Notes: generated by a model from the sequence alone, not told the origin. A stretch of 64,000 bases of DNA from Hydractinia symbiolongicarpus (GCF_029227915.1 NC_079876.1:21326001-21390000), one strand, 5' to 3'; counted from the first letter of the stretch, positions 14,790 through 31,790 are shown. Made by a program: numbers and translations.

Positions 14790-17016
14790 ATTCATTCGTT
14801 CCTTAAGTCATTCATTCATTCATTCATTCATTCTGTCATTCATTCATTCATTCATTCATTTATTTATTTATTCCTTCATTAATTCATTCATTCATCCAAT
14901 CATTCATTTGTTCATTCATTCATTCATTCAATCATTCATTTGTTCTATCATCCATTCATTCATTTATTCGTTCATTTATTCATTTATTCAATCATTCGTT
15001 CATTGATTTATTTTTTCATTCAATCTTTTATTCATTAATTCATTTGTTCATTTATTCATTAATTCATTCATTCATTCATTCATTCATTCACTTATTCATT
15101 TATCCATTCATTCATTCATTCATTTATTCATTTAATTATTCCTTCAATAATTCATTCGATCAATCATTCATTTGTTCATTCATTCATTCATTCAATCATT
15201 CATTTGTTCATTCATCCATTTATTCATTCATTTATTCATTTATTTCATTAATTCATTCATTCATTCATTCATTCATTTATTCAATCATTCATTCATTAAA
15301 TCATTCATTCATTCATTCAATCATTCATTCATTAAATCATTCATTCATTTATTCATTCATTCATTTATTCATTCATTCATTCATGCATTCGTACATTCAT
15401 CCATTCATTCATTCAATCATTCATTTATTTATTCCTTCATTAATTCATTCATTCATTCAATCATTCATTTGTTCATTCATTCATTCATCAAGTCATTCAT
15501 TTGTTCTTTCATCGATTCATTCATTTAATCGTTCATTTATTTATTTATTCAATCATTCGTTCATTGATTTATTTTTTCATTCAATCATTTGTTCATTAAT
15601 TCATTTGTTCATTTATTCATTAATTCATTCAATCATTTGTTCATTAATTCATTTGTTCATTCATTCCTTTATTCATTCATTCATTCAATCATTCATTCTA
15701 TAAATCACTTATTCATTCATTCATTCATTCAATCATTCTTTCATTAAATCATTCATTCATTTATTCATTCATTCATTCATGCATTCGTACATTCATCCAT
15801 TCAGTCATTCATTCATTCATTTATGCATTTATTCATTCCTTCATTATTTCACTCATTTATCCATTCAATCATTCATTCAATTATTCATTCAATCAATCAA
15901 TCATTCATTCAATAATTCAATCATTCAATCATTCATTCAGTCATTTATCAATTAATTCATTCATCAATTCATAAATTCATTTATTCATTTATTCATTTAT
16001 TCATTAATTCATTCATGCATTCGTACATTCATCCATTCAGTCATTCAATCATTCATTTGTTCTATCATCCATTCATTCATTTATTCGTTCATTTATTCAT
16101 TTATTCAATCATTCGTTCATTGATTTATTTTATCATTCAATCATTTGTTCATTAATTCATTTGTTTATTTATTCATTAATTCAATCATTCATTCATTCAC
16201 TTATTCATTTATCCATTCATTCATTCATTCATTTATTCATTTAATTTTTCCTTCAATAATTCATTCGATCAATCATTCATTCATTCATTCATTCATTCAT
16301 TCATTCATTCATTCATTCATTCATTCATTCATTCATTCATTCATTCAATCATTCATTTATTTATTTATTCCTTCATTAATTCATTCATTCATTCATTCAT
16401 TCATTCATTCATTCATTCATTCATTCATTCATTCATTCATTCACTCAATCATTCATTCATTCATTCTGTCATTCATTCATTTATTCTTTTATTCATTTAT
16501 TTATTCCTTCATTAATTCATTCATTCATTCATTCACTCATTTATCCATCCATTCATTCATTCATTCATTCTGTCATTCATTCATTCATTCATTCTTTCAT
16601 TTATTCATTCATTCATTAAATCATTCATTCATTCATTCATTCAATCATTCATTCATTAAATCATTCATTCTTTTATTCATTCATTCATTTATTCATTCAT
16701 TCATTCATGCATTCGTACATTCATCCATTCAGTCATTTATTCATTCATTTATGCATTTATTCATTCCTTCATTATTTCACTCATTTATCCATTCAATCAT
16801 TCATTCAATCATTCATTCAATCGTTCATTCAATCAATCATTCAATCATTCATTCAATAATTCAATCATTTAATCATTCATTTAGTCATTTATCAATTAAT
16901 TCATTCATCAATTCATTGATTCATTTATTCATTTATTCATTAATTCATTCATTCATTCACATATTTCTTTATTCAATCATTTGTTCATTAATTCATTTGT
17001 TCATTCATTTCCTCTA

Positions 17017-17493
17017 ACATTTAGATACACAAATTCGTGTAGCATATAATATTGAGCCATTACGTTATTCACCAATTTTTTCCTCCTTCAATCAATTATT
17101 CGTTCTTCTATTTATTCCGTCATTTATGCAAACATTCATTTGGTTATTCTTTAATTCCTTCATTCAAAAAATCGAATACAAAATTTCATAAAGTAAATCT
17201 TATTCGACCATTAATTTTTATTAATTTTTTTATCATAAAATTTTTCCATTGCTTCTTATTTCGTCATTCAATCATTCATTTGTTCATTCATCCATTTATT
17301 TATTCATTCGTTAAAAAATCCATATACAGAAGTTCGTGTGGCAAATTTGAGTCGGCCATAAACACGTTCACTTATTGTTATTTGATTCATTCATTTGTTC
17401 ATTTATTCGTTCAAAATTTCACATACAGAAATTCGTGTAACCAAGTTTTTTCAAGAATCATTAAGTGATTCATTAATTATTCCTCACTCCCTC
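17017..17493. repeat. Anchor segment copy 10 (subtype A)
   Basis: 477 bp with TTTTTCCATTGC. Downstream, CGTTCCTTAAGTC replaces CGTTCCTTCAGTC, as after copies 9, 12, 13, 15, 16 and 18. Confidence 0.92.
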
Positions 17494-19272
17494 ATTCATT
17501 CGTTCCTTAAGTCATTCATTCATCCAATCATTCATTTGTTCATTCATTCATTCATTCAATCATTCATTTGTTCTATCATCCATTCATTCATTTATTCGTT
17601 CATTTATTCATTTATTCAATCATTCGTTCATTGATTTATTTTTTCATTCAATCTTTTATTCATTAATTCATTTGTTCATTTATTCATTAATTCATTCATT
17701 CATTCATTCATTCACTTATTCATTTATCCATTCATTCATTCATTCATTTATTCATTTAATTATTCCTTCAATAACTCATTCGATCAATCATTCATTTGTT
17801 CATTCATTCATTCATTCAATCATTCATTTGTTCATTCATCCATTTATTCATTCATTTATTCATTTATTTCATTAATTCATTCATTCATTCATTCATTCAT
17901 TTATTCAATCATTCATTCATTAAATCATTCATTCATTCATTCAATCATTCATTCATTAAATCATTCATTCATTTATTCATTCATTCATTTATTCATTCAT
18001 TCATTCATGCATTCGTACATTCATCCATTCATTCATTCAATCATTCATTTATTTATTCCTTCATTAATTCATTCATTCATTCAATCATTCATTTGTTCAT
18101 TCATTCATTCATCAAGTCATTCATTTGTTCTTTCATCGATTCATTCATTTAATCGTTCATTTATTTATTTATTCAATCATTCGTTCATTGATTTATTTTT
18201 TCATTCAATCATTTGTTCATTAATTCATTTGTTCATTTATTCATTAATTCATTCAATCATTTGTTCATTAATTCATTTGTTCATTCATTCCTTTATTCAT
18301 TCATTCATTCAATCATTCATTCTATAAATCACTTATTCATTCATTCATTCATTCAATCATTCTTTCATTAAATCATTCATTCATTTATTCATTCATTCAT
18401 TCATGCATTCGTACATTCATCCATTCAGTCATTCATTCATTCATTTATGCATTTATTCATTCCTTCATTATTTCACTCATTTATCCATTCAATCATTCAT
18501 TCAATTATTCATTCAATCAATCAATCATTCATTCAATAATTCAATCATTCAATCATTCATTCATTCTGTCATTCATTCACTTATTCTTTTATTCATTTAT
18601 TTATTCCTTCATTAATTCATTCACTCATTTATCCATCCATTCATTCATTCATTCATTCTGTCATTCATTCATTCATTATTTCACTCATTTATCCATTCAT
18701 TCATTTATTCATTCATTTATTCATTTATTACATCATTCGTTCATTGATTTATTTATTCATTCAATCATTTGTTCATTAATTCATTTGTTCATTCATTCCT
18801 TTATTCATTCATTCATTCAATCATTCATTTGTTCACTCATTCATTCATTCATTCAATCATTCATTCATTAAATCTTTCATTCATTCATTCATTCAATCAT
18901 TCATTCATTAAATCATTCATTCTTTTATTCATTCATTCATTTATTCATTCATTCATTCATTTATGCATTCGTACATTCATCCATTCAGTCATTCATTCAT
19001 TCATTTATGCATTTATTCATTCCTTCATTATTTCACTCATTTATCCATTCAATCATTCATTCAATCATTCATTCAATCATTCATTCAATCAATCAATCAT
19101 TCATTCAATAATTCAATCATTCAATCATTCATTCAGTCATTTATCAATTAATTCATTCATCAATTCATAAATTCATTTATTCATTTATTCATTAATTCAT
19201 TCATTCATTCATTCACATACTTCTTCATTCAATCATTTGTTCATTAATTCATTTGTTCATTCATTTCCCCTA

Positions 19273-19750
19273 ACATTTAGATACACAAATTCGTGTAGCA
19301 TATAATATTGAGCCATTACGTTATTCACCAATTTTTTCCTCCTTCAATCAATTATTCGTTCTTCTATTTATTCCGTCATTTATGCAAACATTCATTTGGT
19401 TATTCTTTAATTCCTTCATTCAAAAAATCGAATACAAAATTTCATAAAGTAAATCTTATTCGACCATTAATTTTTCATTAATTTTTTTATCATAAAATTT
19501 TTCCCTTGCTTCTTATTTCGTCATTCAATCATTCATTTGTTCATTCATCCATTTATTTATTCATTCGTTAAAAAATCCATATACAGAAGTTCGTGTGGCA
19601 AGTTTGAGTCGGCCATAAACACGTTCACTTATTGTTATTTGATTCATTCATTTGTTCATTTATTCGTTCAAAATTTCACATACAGAAATTCGTGTAACCA
19701 AGTTTTTTCAAGAATCAATAAGTGATTCATTAATTATTCCTCACTCCCTC
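19273..19750. repeat. Anchor segment copy 11 (subtype B)
   Basis: 478 bp with upstream CCCCTAAC. It is the counterpart of copy 8 in the duplicated ~7 kb block. Confidence 0.92.
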
Positions 19751-21600
19751 ATTCATTCGTTCCTTCAGTCATTCATCCATTCATTCATTCATTCATTCTG
19801 TCATTCATTCATTCATTTATTTATTTATTCCTTCATTAATTCATTCATTCATTCATTCAATCATTCATTTGTTCATTCATTCATTTATTTATTCCTTCAT
19901 TAATTCATTCATTCATTCAATCATTCATTTGTTCATTTATTCATTCATCAAATCATTCATTTGTTCTTTCATCCATTCATTCATTTATTCGTTCATTTAC
20001 TTATTTATTCAATCATTCGTTTATTGATTTATTTTTTCATTCAATCATTTGTTCATTAATTCATTTGTTCATTTATTCATTAATTCACTCATTCATGCAT
20101 TTATTCATTCACTTATTCATTTATCCATTCATTCATTCATTCATTCATTCAATCATTCATTCATTAAGTCATTCATTCATTTATTCATTCATTCATTCAT
20201 GCATTCGTACATTCATCCATTCATTCATTCAATCATTCATTTATTTATTCCTTCATTAATTCATTCATTCATTCAATCATTCATTTGTTCATTCATTCAT
20301 TCATCAAATCATTCATTTGTTCTTTCATCCATTCATTCATTTATTCGTTCATTTATTTATTTATTCAATCATTCGCTCATTGATTTATTTTTTCATTCAA
20401 TCATTTGTTCATTAATTCATTTGTTCATTTATTCATTAATTCATTCATTTATTCATTTATTCATTCACTTATTCATTTATCCATTCATTCATTCATTCAT
20501 TCAATCATTCATTCATTAAATCATTCATTTATTCATTCATTCAATCATTCATTCATTAAATCATTCATTCTTTTATTCATTTATTCATTTATTCATTCAT
20601 TCATTCATGCATTCGTACATTCATCCATTCAGTCATTCAATCATTCATTTGTTCTATCATCCATTCATTCATTTATTCGTTCATTTATTCATTTATTCAA
20701 TCATTCGTTCATTGATTTATTTTATCATTCAATCATTTGTTCATTAATTCATTTGTTTATTTATTCATTAATTCAATCATTCATTCATTCACTTATTCAT
20801 TTATCCATTCATTCATTCATTCATTCATTTATTCATTTAATTTTTCCTTCAATAATTCATTCGATCAATCATTCATTCATTCATTCATTCATTCATTCAT
20901 TCATTCATTCATTCATTCATTCATTCATTCATTCATTCATTCAATCATTCATTTATTTATTTATTCCTTCATTCATTCATTCATTCATTCATTCATTCAT
21001 TCATTCATTCATTCATTCATTGATTCACTCAATCATTCATTCATTCATTCTGTCATTCATTCATTTATTCTTTTATTCATTTATTTATTCCTTCATTAAT
21101 TCATTCATTCATTCATTCACTCATTTATCCATCCATTCATTCATTCATTCATTCTGTCATTCATTCATTCATTCATTCTTTCATTTATTCATTCATTCAT
21201 TAAATCATTCATTCATTCATTCATTCAATCATTCATTCATTAAATCATTCATTCTTTTATTCATTCATTCATTTATTCATTCATTCATTCATGCATTCGT
21301 ACATTCATCCATTCAGTCATTTATTCATTCATTTATGCATTTATTCATTCCTTCATTATTTCACTCATTTATCCATTCAATCATTCATTCAATCATTCAT
21401 TCAATCGTTCATTCAATCAATCATTCAATCATTCATTCAATAATTCAATCATTTAATCATTCATTTAGTCATTTATCAATTAATTCATTCATCAATTCAT
21501 TGATTCATTTATTCATTTATTCATTAATTCATTCATTCATTCACATATTTCTTTATTCAATCATTTGTTCATTAATTCATTTGTTCATTCATTTCCTCTA

Positions 21601-22077
21601 ACATTTAGATACAGAAATTCGTGTAGCATATAATATTGAGCCATTACGTTATTCACCAATTTTTTCCTCCTTCAATCAATTATTCGTTCTTCTATTTATT
21701 CCGTCATTTATGCAAACATTCATTTGGTTATTCTTTAATTCCTTCATTCAAAAAATCGAATACAAAATTTCATAAAGTAAATCTTATTCGACCATTAATT
21801 TTTATTAATTTTTTTATCATAAAATTTTTCCATTGCTTCTTATTTCGTCATTCAATCATTCATTTGTTCATTCATCCATTTATTTATTCATTCGTTAAAA
21901 AATCCATATACAGAAGTTCGTGTGGCAAATTTGAGTCGGCCATAAACACGTTCACTTATTGTTATTTGATTCATTCATTTGTTCATTTATTCGTTCAAAA
22001 TTTCACATACAGAAATTCGTGTAACCAAGTTTTTTCAAGAATCATTAAGTGATTCATTAATTATTCCTCACTCCCTC
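21601..22077. repeat. Anchor segment copy 12 (subtype A)
   Basis: 477 bp with GATACAGAAATTCGTG, which pairs it with copy 9. Confidence 0.92.
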
Positions 22078-24284
22078 ATTCATTCGTTCCTTAAGTCATT
22101 CATTCATTCATTCATTCATTCTGTCATTCATTCATTCATTCATTCATTTATTTATTTATTCCTTCATTAATTCATTCATTCATCCAATCATTCATTTGTT
22201 CATTCATTCATTCATTCAATCATTCATTTGTTCTATCATCCATTCATTCATTTATTCGTTCATTTATTCATTTATTCAATCATTCGTTCATTGATTTATT
22301 TTTTCATTCAATCTTTTATTCATTAATTCATTTGTTCATTTATTCATTAATTCATTCATTCATTCATTCATTCATTCACTTATTCATTTATCCATTCATT
22401 CATTCATTCATTTATTCATTTAATTATTCCTTCAATAATTCATTCGATCAATCATTCATTTGTTCATTCATTCATTCAATCATTCATTTGTTCATTCATC
22501 CATTTATTCATTCATTTATTCATTTATTTCATTAATTCATTCATTCATTCATTCATTCATTTATTCAATCATTCATTCATTAAATCATTCATTCATTCAT
22601 TCAATCATTCATTCATTAAATCATTCATTCATTTATTCATTCATTCATTTATTCATTCATTCATTCATGCATTCGTACATTCATCCATTCATTCATTCAA
22701 TCATTCATTTATTTATTCCTTCATTAATTCATTCATTCATTCAATCATTCATTTGTTCATTCATTCATTCATCAAGTCATTCATTTGTTCTTTCATCGAT
22801 TCATTCATTTAATCGTTCATTTATTTATTTATTCAATCATTCGTTCATTGATTTATTTTTTCATTCAATCATTTGTTCATTAATTCATTTGTTCATTTAT
22901 TCATTAATTCATTCAATCATTTGTTCATTAATTCATTTGTTCATTCATTCCTTTATTCATTCATTCATTCAATCATTCATTCTATAAATCACTTATTCAT
23001 TCATTCATTCATTCAATCATTCTTTCATTAAATCATTCATTCATTTATTCATTCATTCATTCATGCATTCGTACATTCATCCATTCAGTCATTCATTCAT
23101 TCATTTATGCATTTATTCATTCCTTCATTATTTCACTCATTTATCCATTCAATCATTCATTCAATTATTCATTCAATCAATCAATCATTCATTCAATAAT
23201 TCAATCATTCAATCATTCATTCAGTCATTTATCAATTAATTCATTCATCAATTCATAAATTCATTTATTCATTTATTCATTTATTCATTAATTCATTCAT
23301 GCATTCGTACATTCATCCATTCAGTCATTCAATCATTCATTTGTTCTATCATCCATTCATTCATTTATTCGTTCATTTATTCATTTATTCAATCATTCGT
23401 TCATTGATTTATTTTATCATTCAATCATTTGTTCATTAATTCATTTGTTTATTTATTCATTAATTCAATCATTCATTCATTCACTTATTCATTTATCCAT
23501 TCATTCATTCATTCATTTATTCATTTAATTTTTCCTTCAATAATTCATTCGATCAATCATTCATTCATTCATTCATTCATTCATTCATTCATTCATTCAT
23601 TCATTCATTCATTCAATCATTCATTTATTTATTTATTCCTTCATTAATTCATTCATTCATTCATTCATTCATTCATTCATTCATTCATTCATTCATTCAT
23701 TCATTCATTCACTCAATCATTCATTCATTCATTCTGTCATTCATTCATTTATTCTTTTATTCATTTATTTATTCCTTCATTAATTCATTCATTCATTCAT
23801 TCACTCATTTATCCATCCATTCATTCATTCATTCATTCTGTCATTCATTCATTCATTCATTCTTTCATTTATTCATTCATTCATTAAATCATTCATTCAT
23901 TCATTCATTCAATCATTCATTCATTAAATCATTCATTCTTTTATTCATTCATTCATTTATTCATTCATTCATTCATGCATTCGTACATTCATCCATTCAG
24001 TCATTTATTCATTCATTTATGCATTTATTCATTCCTTCATTATTTCACTCATTTATCCATTCAATCATTCATTCAATCATTCATTCAATCGTTCATTCAA
24101 TCAATCATTCAATCATTCATTCAATAATTCAATCATTTAATCATTCATTTAGTCATTTATCAATTAATTCATTCATCAATTCATTGATTCATTTATTCAT
24201 TTATTCATTAATTCATTCATTCATTCACATATTTCTTTATTCAATCATTTGTTCATTAATTCATTTGTTCATTCATTTCCTCTA

Positions 24285-24761
24285 ACATTTAGATACACAA
24301 ATTCGTGTAGCATATAATATTGAGCCATTACGTTATTCACCAATTTTTTCCTCCTTCAATCAATTATTCGTTCTTCTATTTATTCCGTCATTTATGCAAA
24401 CATTCATTTGGTTATTCTTTAATTCCTTCATTCAAAAAATCGAATACAAAATTTCATAAAGTAAATCTTATTCGACCATTAATTTTTATTAATTTTTTTA
24501 TCATAAAATTTTTCCATTGCTTCTTATTTCGTCATTCAATCATTCATTTGTTCATTCATCCATTTATTTATTCATTCGTTAAAAAATCCATATACAGAAG
24601 TTCGTGTGGCAAATTTGAGTCGGCCATAAACACGTTCACTTATTGTTATTTGATTCATTCATTTGTTCATTTATTCGTTCAAAATTTCACATACAGAAAT
24701 TCGTGTAACCAAGTTTTTTCAAGAATCATTAAGTGATTCATTAATTATTCCTCACTCCCTC
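24285..24761. repeat. Anchor segment copy 13 (subtype A)
   Basis: 477 bp. The step to the next anchor (1692 bp) equals that after copy 16. Confidence 0.92.
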
Positions 24762-25976
24762 ATTCATTCGTTCCTTAAGTCATTCATTCATCCAATCATT
24801 CATTTGTTCATTCATTCATTCATTCAATCATTCATTTGTTCTATCATCCATTCATTCATTTATTCGTTCATTTATTCATTTATTCAATCATTCGTTCATT
24901 GATTTATTTTTTCATTCAATCTTTTATTCATTAATTCATTTGTTCATTTATTCATTAATTCATTCATTCATTCATTCATTCACTTATTCATTTATCCATT
25001 CATTCATTCATTCATTTATTCATTTAATTATTCCTTCAATAACTCATTCGATCAATCATTCATTTGTTCATTCATTCATTCATTCAATCATTCATTTGTT
25101 CATTCATCCATTTATTCATTCATTTATTCATTTATTTCATTAATTCATTCATTCATTCATTCATTCATTTATTCAATCATTCATTCATTAAATCATTCAT
25201 TCATTCATTCAATCATTCATTCATTAAATCATTCATTCATTTATTCATTCATTCATTTATTCATTCATTCATTCATGCATTCGTACATTCATCCATTCAT
25301 TCATTCAATCATTCATTTATTTATTCCTTCATTAATTCATTCATTCATTCAATCATTCATTTGTTCATTCATTCATTCATCAAGTCATTCATTTGTTCTT
25401 TCATCGATTCATTCATTTAATCGTTCATTTATTTATTTATTCAATCATTCGTTCATTGATTTATTTTTTCATTCAATCATTTGTTCATTAATTCATTTGT
25501 TCATTTATTCATTAATTCATTCAATCATTTGTTCATTAATTCATTTGTTCATTCATTCCTTTATTCATTCATTCATTCAATCATTCATTCTATAAATCAC
25601 TTATTCATTCATTCATTCATTCAATCATTCTTTCATTAAATCATTCATTCATTTATTCATTCATTCATTCATGCATTCGTACATTCATCCATTCAGTCAT
25701 TCATTCATTCATTTATGCATTTATTCATTCCTTCATTATTTCACTCATTTATCCATTCAATCATTCATTCAATTATTCATTCAATCAATCAATCATTCAT
25801 TCAATAATTCAATCATTCAATCATTCATTCAGTCATTTATCAATTAATTCATTCATCAATTCATAAATTCATTTATTCATTTATTCATTTATTCATTAAT
25901 TCATTCATTCATTCATTCACATACTTCTTCATTCAATCATTTGTTCATTAATTCATTTGTTCATTCATTTCCTCTA

Positions 25977-26454
25977 ACATTTAGATACACAAATTCGTGT
26001 AGCATATAATATTGAGCCATTACGTTATTCACCAATTTTTTCCTCCTTCAATCAATTTTTCGTTCTTCTATTTATTCCGTCAATTATGCAAACATTCATT
26101 TGGTTATTCTTTAATTCCTTCATTCAAAAAATCGAATACAAAATTTCATAAAGTAAATCTTATTCGACCATTAATTTTTCATTAATTTTTTTATCATAAA
26201 ATTTTTCCCTTGCTTCTTATTTCGTCATTCAATCATTCATTTGTTCATTCATCCATTTATTTATTCATTCGTTAAAAAATCCATATACAGAAGTTCGTGT
26301 GGCAAGTTTGAGTCGGCCATAAACACGTTCACTTATTGTTATTTGATTCATTCATTTGTTCATTTATTCGTTCAAAATTTCACATACAGAAATTCGTGTA
26401 ACCAAGTTTTTTCAAGAATCAATAAGTGATTCATTAATTATTCCTCACTCCCTC
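25977..26454. repeat. Anchor segment copy 14 (subtype B)
   Basis: 478 bp. It has CAATTTTTCGTTC and CCGTCAATTATGC, changes shared only with copies 17 and 19. Confidence 0.92.
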
Positions 26455-28693
26455 ATTCATTCGTTCCTTCAGTCATTCATCCATTCATTCATTCATTCAT
26501 TCATTCTGTCATTCATTCATTCATTCATTCATTTATTTATTTATTCCTTCATTAATTCATTCATTCATCCAATCATTCATTTGTTCATTCATTCATTCAT
26601 TCAATCATTCATTTGTTCTATCATCCATTCATTCATTTATTCGTTCATTTATTCATTTATTCAATCATTCGTTCATTGATTTATTTTTTCATTCAATCTT
26701 TTATTCATTAATTCATTTGTTCATTTATTCATTAATTCATTCATTCATTCATTCATTCATTCACTTATTCATTTATCCATTCATTCATTCATTCATTTAT
26801 TCATTTAATTATTCCTTCAATAATTCATTCGATCAATCATTCATTTGTTCATTCATTCATTCATTCAATCATTCATTTGTTCATTCATCCATTTATTCAT
26901 TCATTTATTCATTTATTTCATTAATTCATTCATTCATTCATTCATTCATTTATTCAATCATTCATTCATTAAATCATTCATTCATTCATTCAATCATTCA
27001 TTCATTAAATCATTCATTCATTTATTCATTCATTCATTTATTCATTCATTCATTCATGCATTCGTACATTCATCCATTCATTCATTCAATCATTCATTTA
27101 TTTATTCCTTCATTAATTCATTCATTCATTCAATCATTCATTTGTTCATTCATTCATTCATCAAGTCATTCATTTGTTCTTTCATCGATTCATTCATTTA
27201 ATCGTTCATTTATTTATTTATTCAATCATTCGTTCATTGATTTATTTTTTCATTCAATCATTTGTTCATTAATTCATTTGTTCATTTATTCATTAATTCA
27301 TTCAATCATTTGTTCATTAATTCATTTGTTCATTCATTCCTTTATTCATTCATTCATTCAATCATTCATTCTATAAATCACTTATTCATTCATTCATTCA
27401 TTCAATCATTCTTTCATTAAATCATTCATTCATTTATTCATTCATTCATTCATGCATTCGTACATTCATCCATTCAGTCATTCATTCATTCATTTATGCA
27501 TTTATTCATTCCTTCATTATTTCACTCATTTATCCATTCAATCATTCATTCAATTATTCATTCAATCAATCAATCATTCATTCAATAATTCAATCATTCA
27601 ATCATTCATTCAGTCATTTATCAATTAATTCATTCATCAATTCATAAATTCATTTATTCATTTATTCATTTATTCATTAATTCATTCATGCATTCGTACA
27701 TTCATCCATTCAGTCATTCAATCATTCATTTGTTCTATCATCCATTCATTCATTTATTCGTTCATTTATTCATTTATTCAATCATTCGTTCATTGATTTA
27801 TTTTATCATTCAATCATTTGTTCATTAATTCATTTGTTTATTTATTCATTAATTCAATCATTCATTCATTCACTTATTCATTTATCCATTCATTCATTCA
27901 TTCATTTATTCATTTAATTTTTCCTTCAATAATTCATTCGATCAATCATTCATTCATTCATTCATTCATTCATTCATTCATTCATTCATTCATTCATTCA
28001 TTCATTCATTCATTCATTCAATCATTCATTTATTTATTTATTCCTTCATTAATTCATTCATTCATTCATTCATTCATTCATTCATTCATTCATTCATTCA
28101 TTCATTCATTCATTCATTCACTCAATCATTCATTCATTCATTCTGTCATTCATTCATTTATTCTTTTATTCATTTATTTATTCCTTCATTAATTCATTCA
28201 TTCATTCATTCACTCATTTATCCATCCATTCATTCATTCATTCATTCTGTCATTCATTCATTCATTCATTCTTTCATTTATTCATTCATTCATTAAATCA
28301 TTCATTCATTCATTCATTCAATCATTCATTCATTAAATCATTCATTCTTTTATTCATTCATTCATTTATTCATTCATTCATTCATGCATTCGTACATTCA
28401 TCCATTCAGTCATTTATTCATTCATTTATGCATTTATTCATTCCTTCATTATTTCACTCATTTATCCATTCAATCATTCATTCAATCATTCATTCAATCG
28501 TTCATTCAATCAATCATTCAATCATTCATTCAATAATTCAATCATTTAATCATTCATTTAGTCATTTATCAATTAATTCATTCATCAATTCATTGATTCA
28601 TTTATTCATTTATTCATTAATTCATTCATTCATTCACATATTTCTTTATTCAATCATTTGTTCATTAATTCATTTGTTCATTCATTTCCTCTA

Positions 28694-29170
28694 ACATTTA
28701 GATACACAAATTCGTGTAGCATATAATATTGAGCCATTACGTTATTCACCAATTTTTTCCTCCTTCAATCAATTATTCGTTCTTCTATTTATTCCGTCAT
28801 TTATGCAAACATTCATTTGGTTATTCTTTAATTCCTTCATTCAAAAAATCGAATACAAAATTTCATAAAGTAAATCTTATTCGACCATTAATTTTTATTA
28901 ATTTTTTTATCATAAAATTTTTCCATTGCTTCTTATTTCGTCATTCAATCATTCATTTGTTCATTCATCCATTTATTTATTCATTCGTTAAAAAATCCAT
29001 ATACAGAAGTTCGTGTGGCAAATTTGAGTCGGCCATAAACACGTTCACTTATTGTTATTTGATTCATTCATTTGTTCATTTATTCGTTCAAAATTTCACA
29101 TACAGAAATTCGTGTAACCAAGTTTTTTCAAGAATCATTAAGTGATTCATTAATTATTCCTCACTCCCTC
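28694..29170. repeat. Anchor segment copy 15 (subtype A)
   Basis: 477 bp with TTTTTCCATTGC. It opens a block (28694-33005) that matches 21601-25976 in anchor order and spacing (2620+1692 versus 2684+1692 bp). Confidence 0.92.
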
Positions 29171-31313
29171 ATTCATTCGTTCCTTAAGTCATTCATTCAT
29201 CCAATCATTCATTTGTTCATTCATTCATTCATTCAATCATTCATTTGTTCTATCATCCATTCATTCATTTATTCGTTCATTTATTCATTTATTCAATCAT
29301 TCGTTCATTGATTTATTTTTTCATTCAATCTTTTATTCATTAATTCATTTGTTCATTTATTCATTAATTCATTCATTCATTCATTCATTCACTTATTCAT
29401 TTATCCATTCATTCATTCATTCATTTATTCATTTAATTATTCCTTCAATAACTCATTCGATCAATCATTCATTTGTTCATTCATTCATTCATTCAATCAT
29501 TCATTTGTTCATTCATCCATTTATTCATTCATTTATTCATTTATTTCATTAATTCATTCATTCATTCATTCATTCATTTATTCAATCATTCATTCATTAA
29601 ATCATTCATTCATTCATTCAATCATTCATTCATTAAATCATTCATTCATTTATTCATTCATTCATTTATTCATTCATTCATTCATGCATTCGTACATTCA
29701 TCCATTCATTCATTCAATCATTCATTTATTTATTCCTTCATTAATTCATTCATTCATTCAATCATTCATTTGTTCATTCATTCATTCATCAAGTCATTCA
29801 TTTGTTCTTTCATCGATTCATTCATTTAATCGTTCATTTATTTATTTATTCAATCATTCGTTCATTGATTTATTTTTTCATTCAATCATTTGTTCATTAA
29901 TTCATTTGTTCATTTATTCATTAATTCATTCAATCATTTGTTCATTAATTCATTTGTTCATTCATTCCTTTATTCATTCATTCATTCAATCATTCATTCT
30001 ATAAATCACTTATTCATTCATTCATTCATTCAATCATTCTTTCATTAAATCATTCATTCATTTATTCATTCATTCATTCATGCATTCGTACATTCATCCA
30101 TTCAGTCATTCATTCATTCATTTATGCATTTATTCATTCCTTCATTATTTCACTCATTTATCCATTCAATCATTCATTCAATTATTCATTCAATCAATCA
30201 ATCATTCATTCAATAATTCAATCATTCAATCATTCATTCAGTCATTTATCAATTAATTCATTCATCAATTCATAAATTCATTTATTCATTTATTCATTTA
30301 TTCATTAATTCATTCATGCATTCGTACATTCATCCATTCAGTCATTCAATCATTCATTTGTTCTATCATCCATTCATTCATTTATTCGTTCATTTATTCA
30401 TTTATTCAATCATTCGTTCATTGATTTATTTTATCATTCAATCATTTGTTCATTAATTCATTTGTTTATTTATTCATTAATTCAATCATTCATTCATTCA
30501 CTTATTCATTTATCCATTCATTCATTCATTCATTTATTCATTTAATTTTTCCTTCAATAATTCATTCGATCAATCATTCATTCATTCATTCATTCATTCA
30601 TTCATTCATTCATTCATTCATTCATTCATTCATTCATTCATTCAATCATTCATTTATTTATTTATTCCTTCATTAATTCATTCATTCATTCATTCATTCA
30701 TTCATTCATTCATTCATTCATTCATTCATTCATTCATTCACTCAATCATTCATTCATTCATTCTGTCATTCATTCATTTATTCTTTTATTCATTTATTTA
30801 TTCCTTCATTAATTCATTCATTCATTCATTCACTCATTTATCCATCCATTCATTCATTCATTCATTCTGTCATTCATTCATTCATTCATTCTTTCATTTA
30901 TTCATTCATTCATTAAATCATTCATTCATTCATTCATTCAATCATTCATTCATTAAATCATTCATTCTTTTATTCATTCATTCATTTATTCATTCATTCA
31001 TTCATGCATTCGTACATTCATCCATTCAGTCATTTATTCATTCATTTATGCATTTATTCATTCCTTCATTATTTCACTCATTTATCCATTCAATCATTCA
31101 TTCAATCATTCATTCAATCGTTCATTCAATCAATCATTCAATCATTCATTCAATAATTCAATCATTTAATCATTCATTTAGTCATTTATCAATTAATTCA
31201 TTCATCAATTCATTGATTCATTTATTCATTTATTCATTAATTCATTCATTCATTCACATATTTCTTTATTCAATCATTTGTTCATTAATTCATTTGTTCA
31301 TTCATTTCCTCTA

Positions 31314-31790
31314 ACATTTAGATACACAAATTCGTGTAGCATATAATATTGAGCCATTACGTTATTCACCAATTTTTTCCTCCTTCAATCAATTATTCGT
31401 TCTTCTATTTATTCCGTCATTTATGCAAACATTCATTTGGTTATTCTTTAATTCCTTCATTCAAAAAATCGAATACAAAATTTCATAAAGTAAATCTTAT
31501 TCGACCATTAATTTTTATTAATTTTTTTATCATAAAATTTTTCCATTGCTTCTTATTTCGTCATTCAATCATTCATTTGTTCATTCATCCATTTATTTAT
31601 TCATTCGTTAAAAAATCCATATACAGAAGTTCGTGTGGCAAATTTGAGTCGGCCATAAACACGTTCACTTATTGTTATTTGATTCATTCATTTGTTCATT
31701 TATTCGTTCAAAATTTCACATACAGAAATTCGTGTAACCAAGTTTTTTCAAGAATCATTAAGTGATTCATTAATTATTCCTCACTCCCTC
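31314..31790. repeat. Anchor segment copy 16 (subtype A)
   Basis: 477 bp, the counterpart of copy 13 in the duplicated block. Confidence 0.92.
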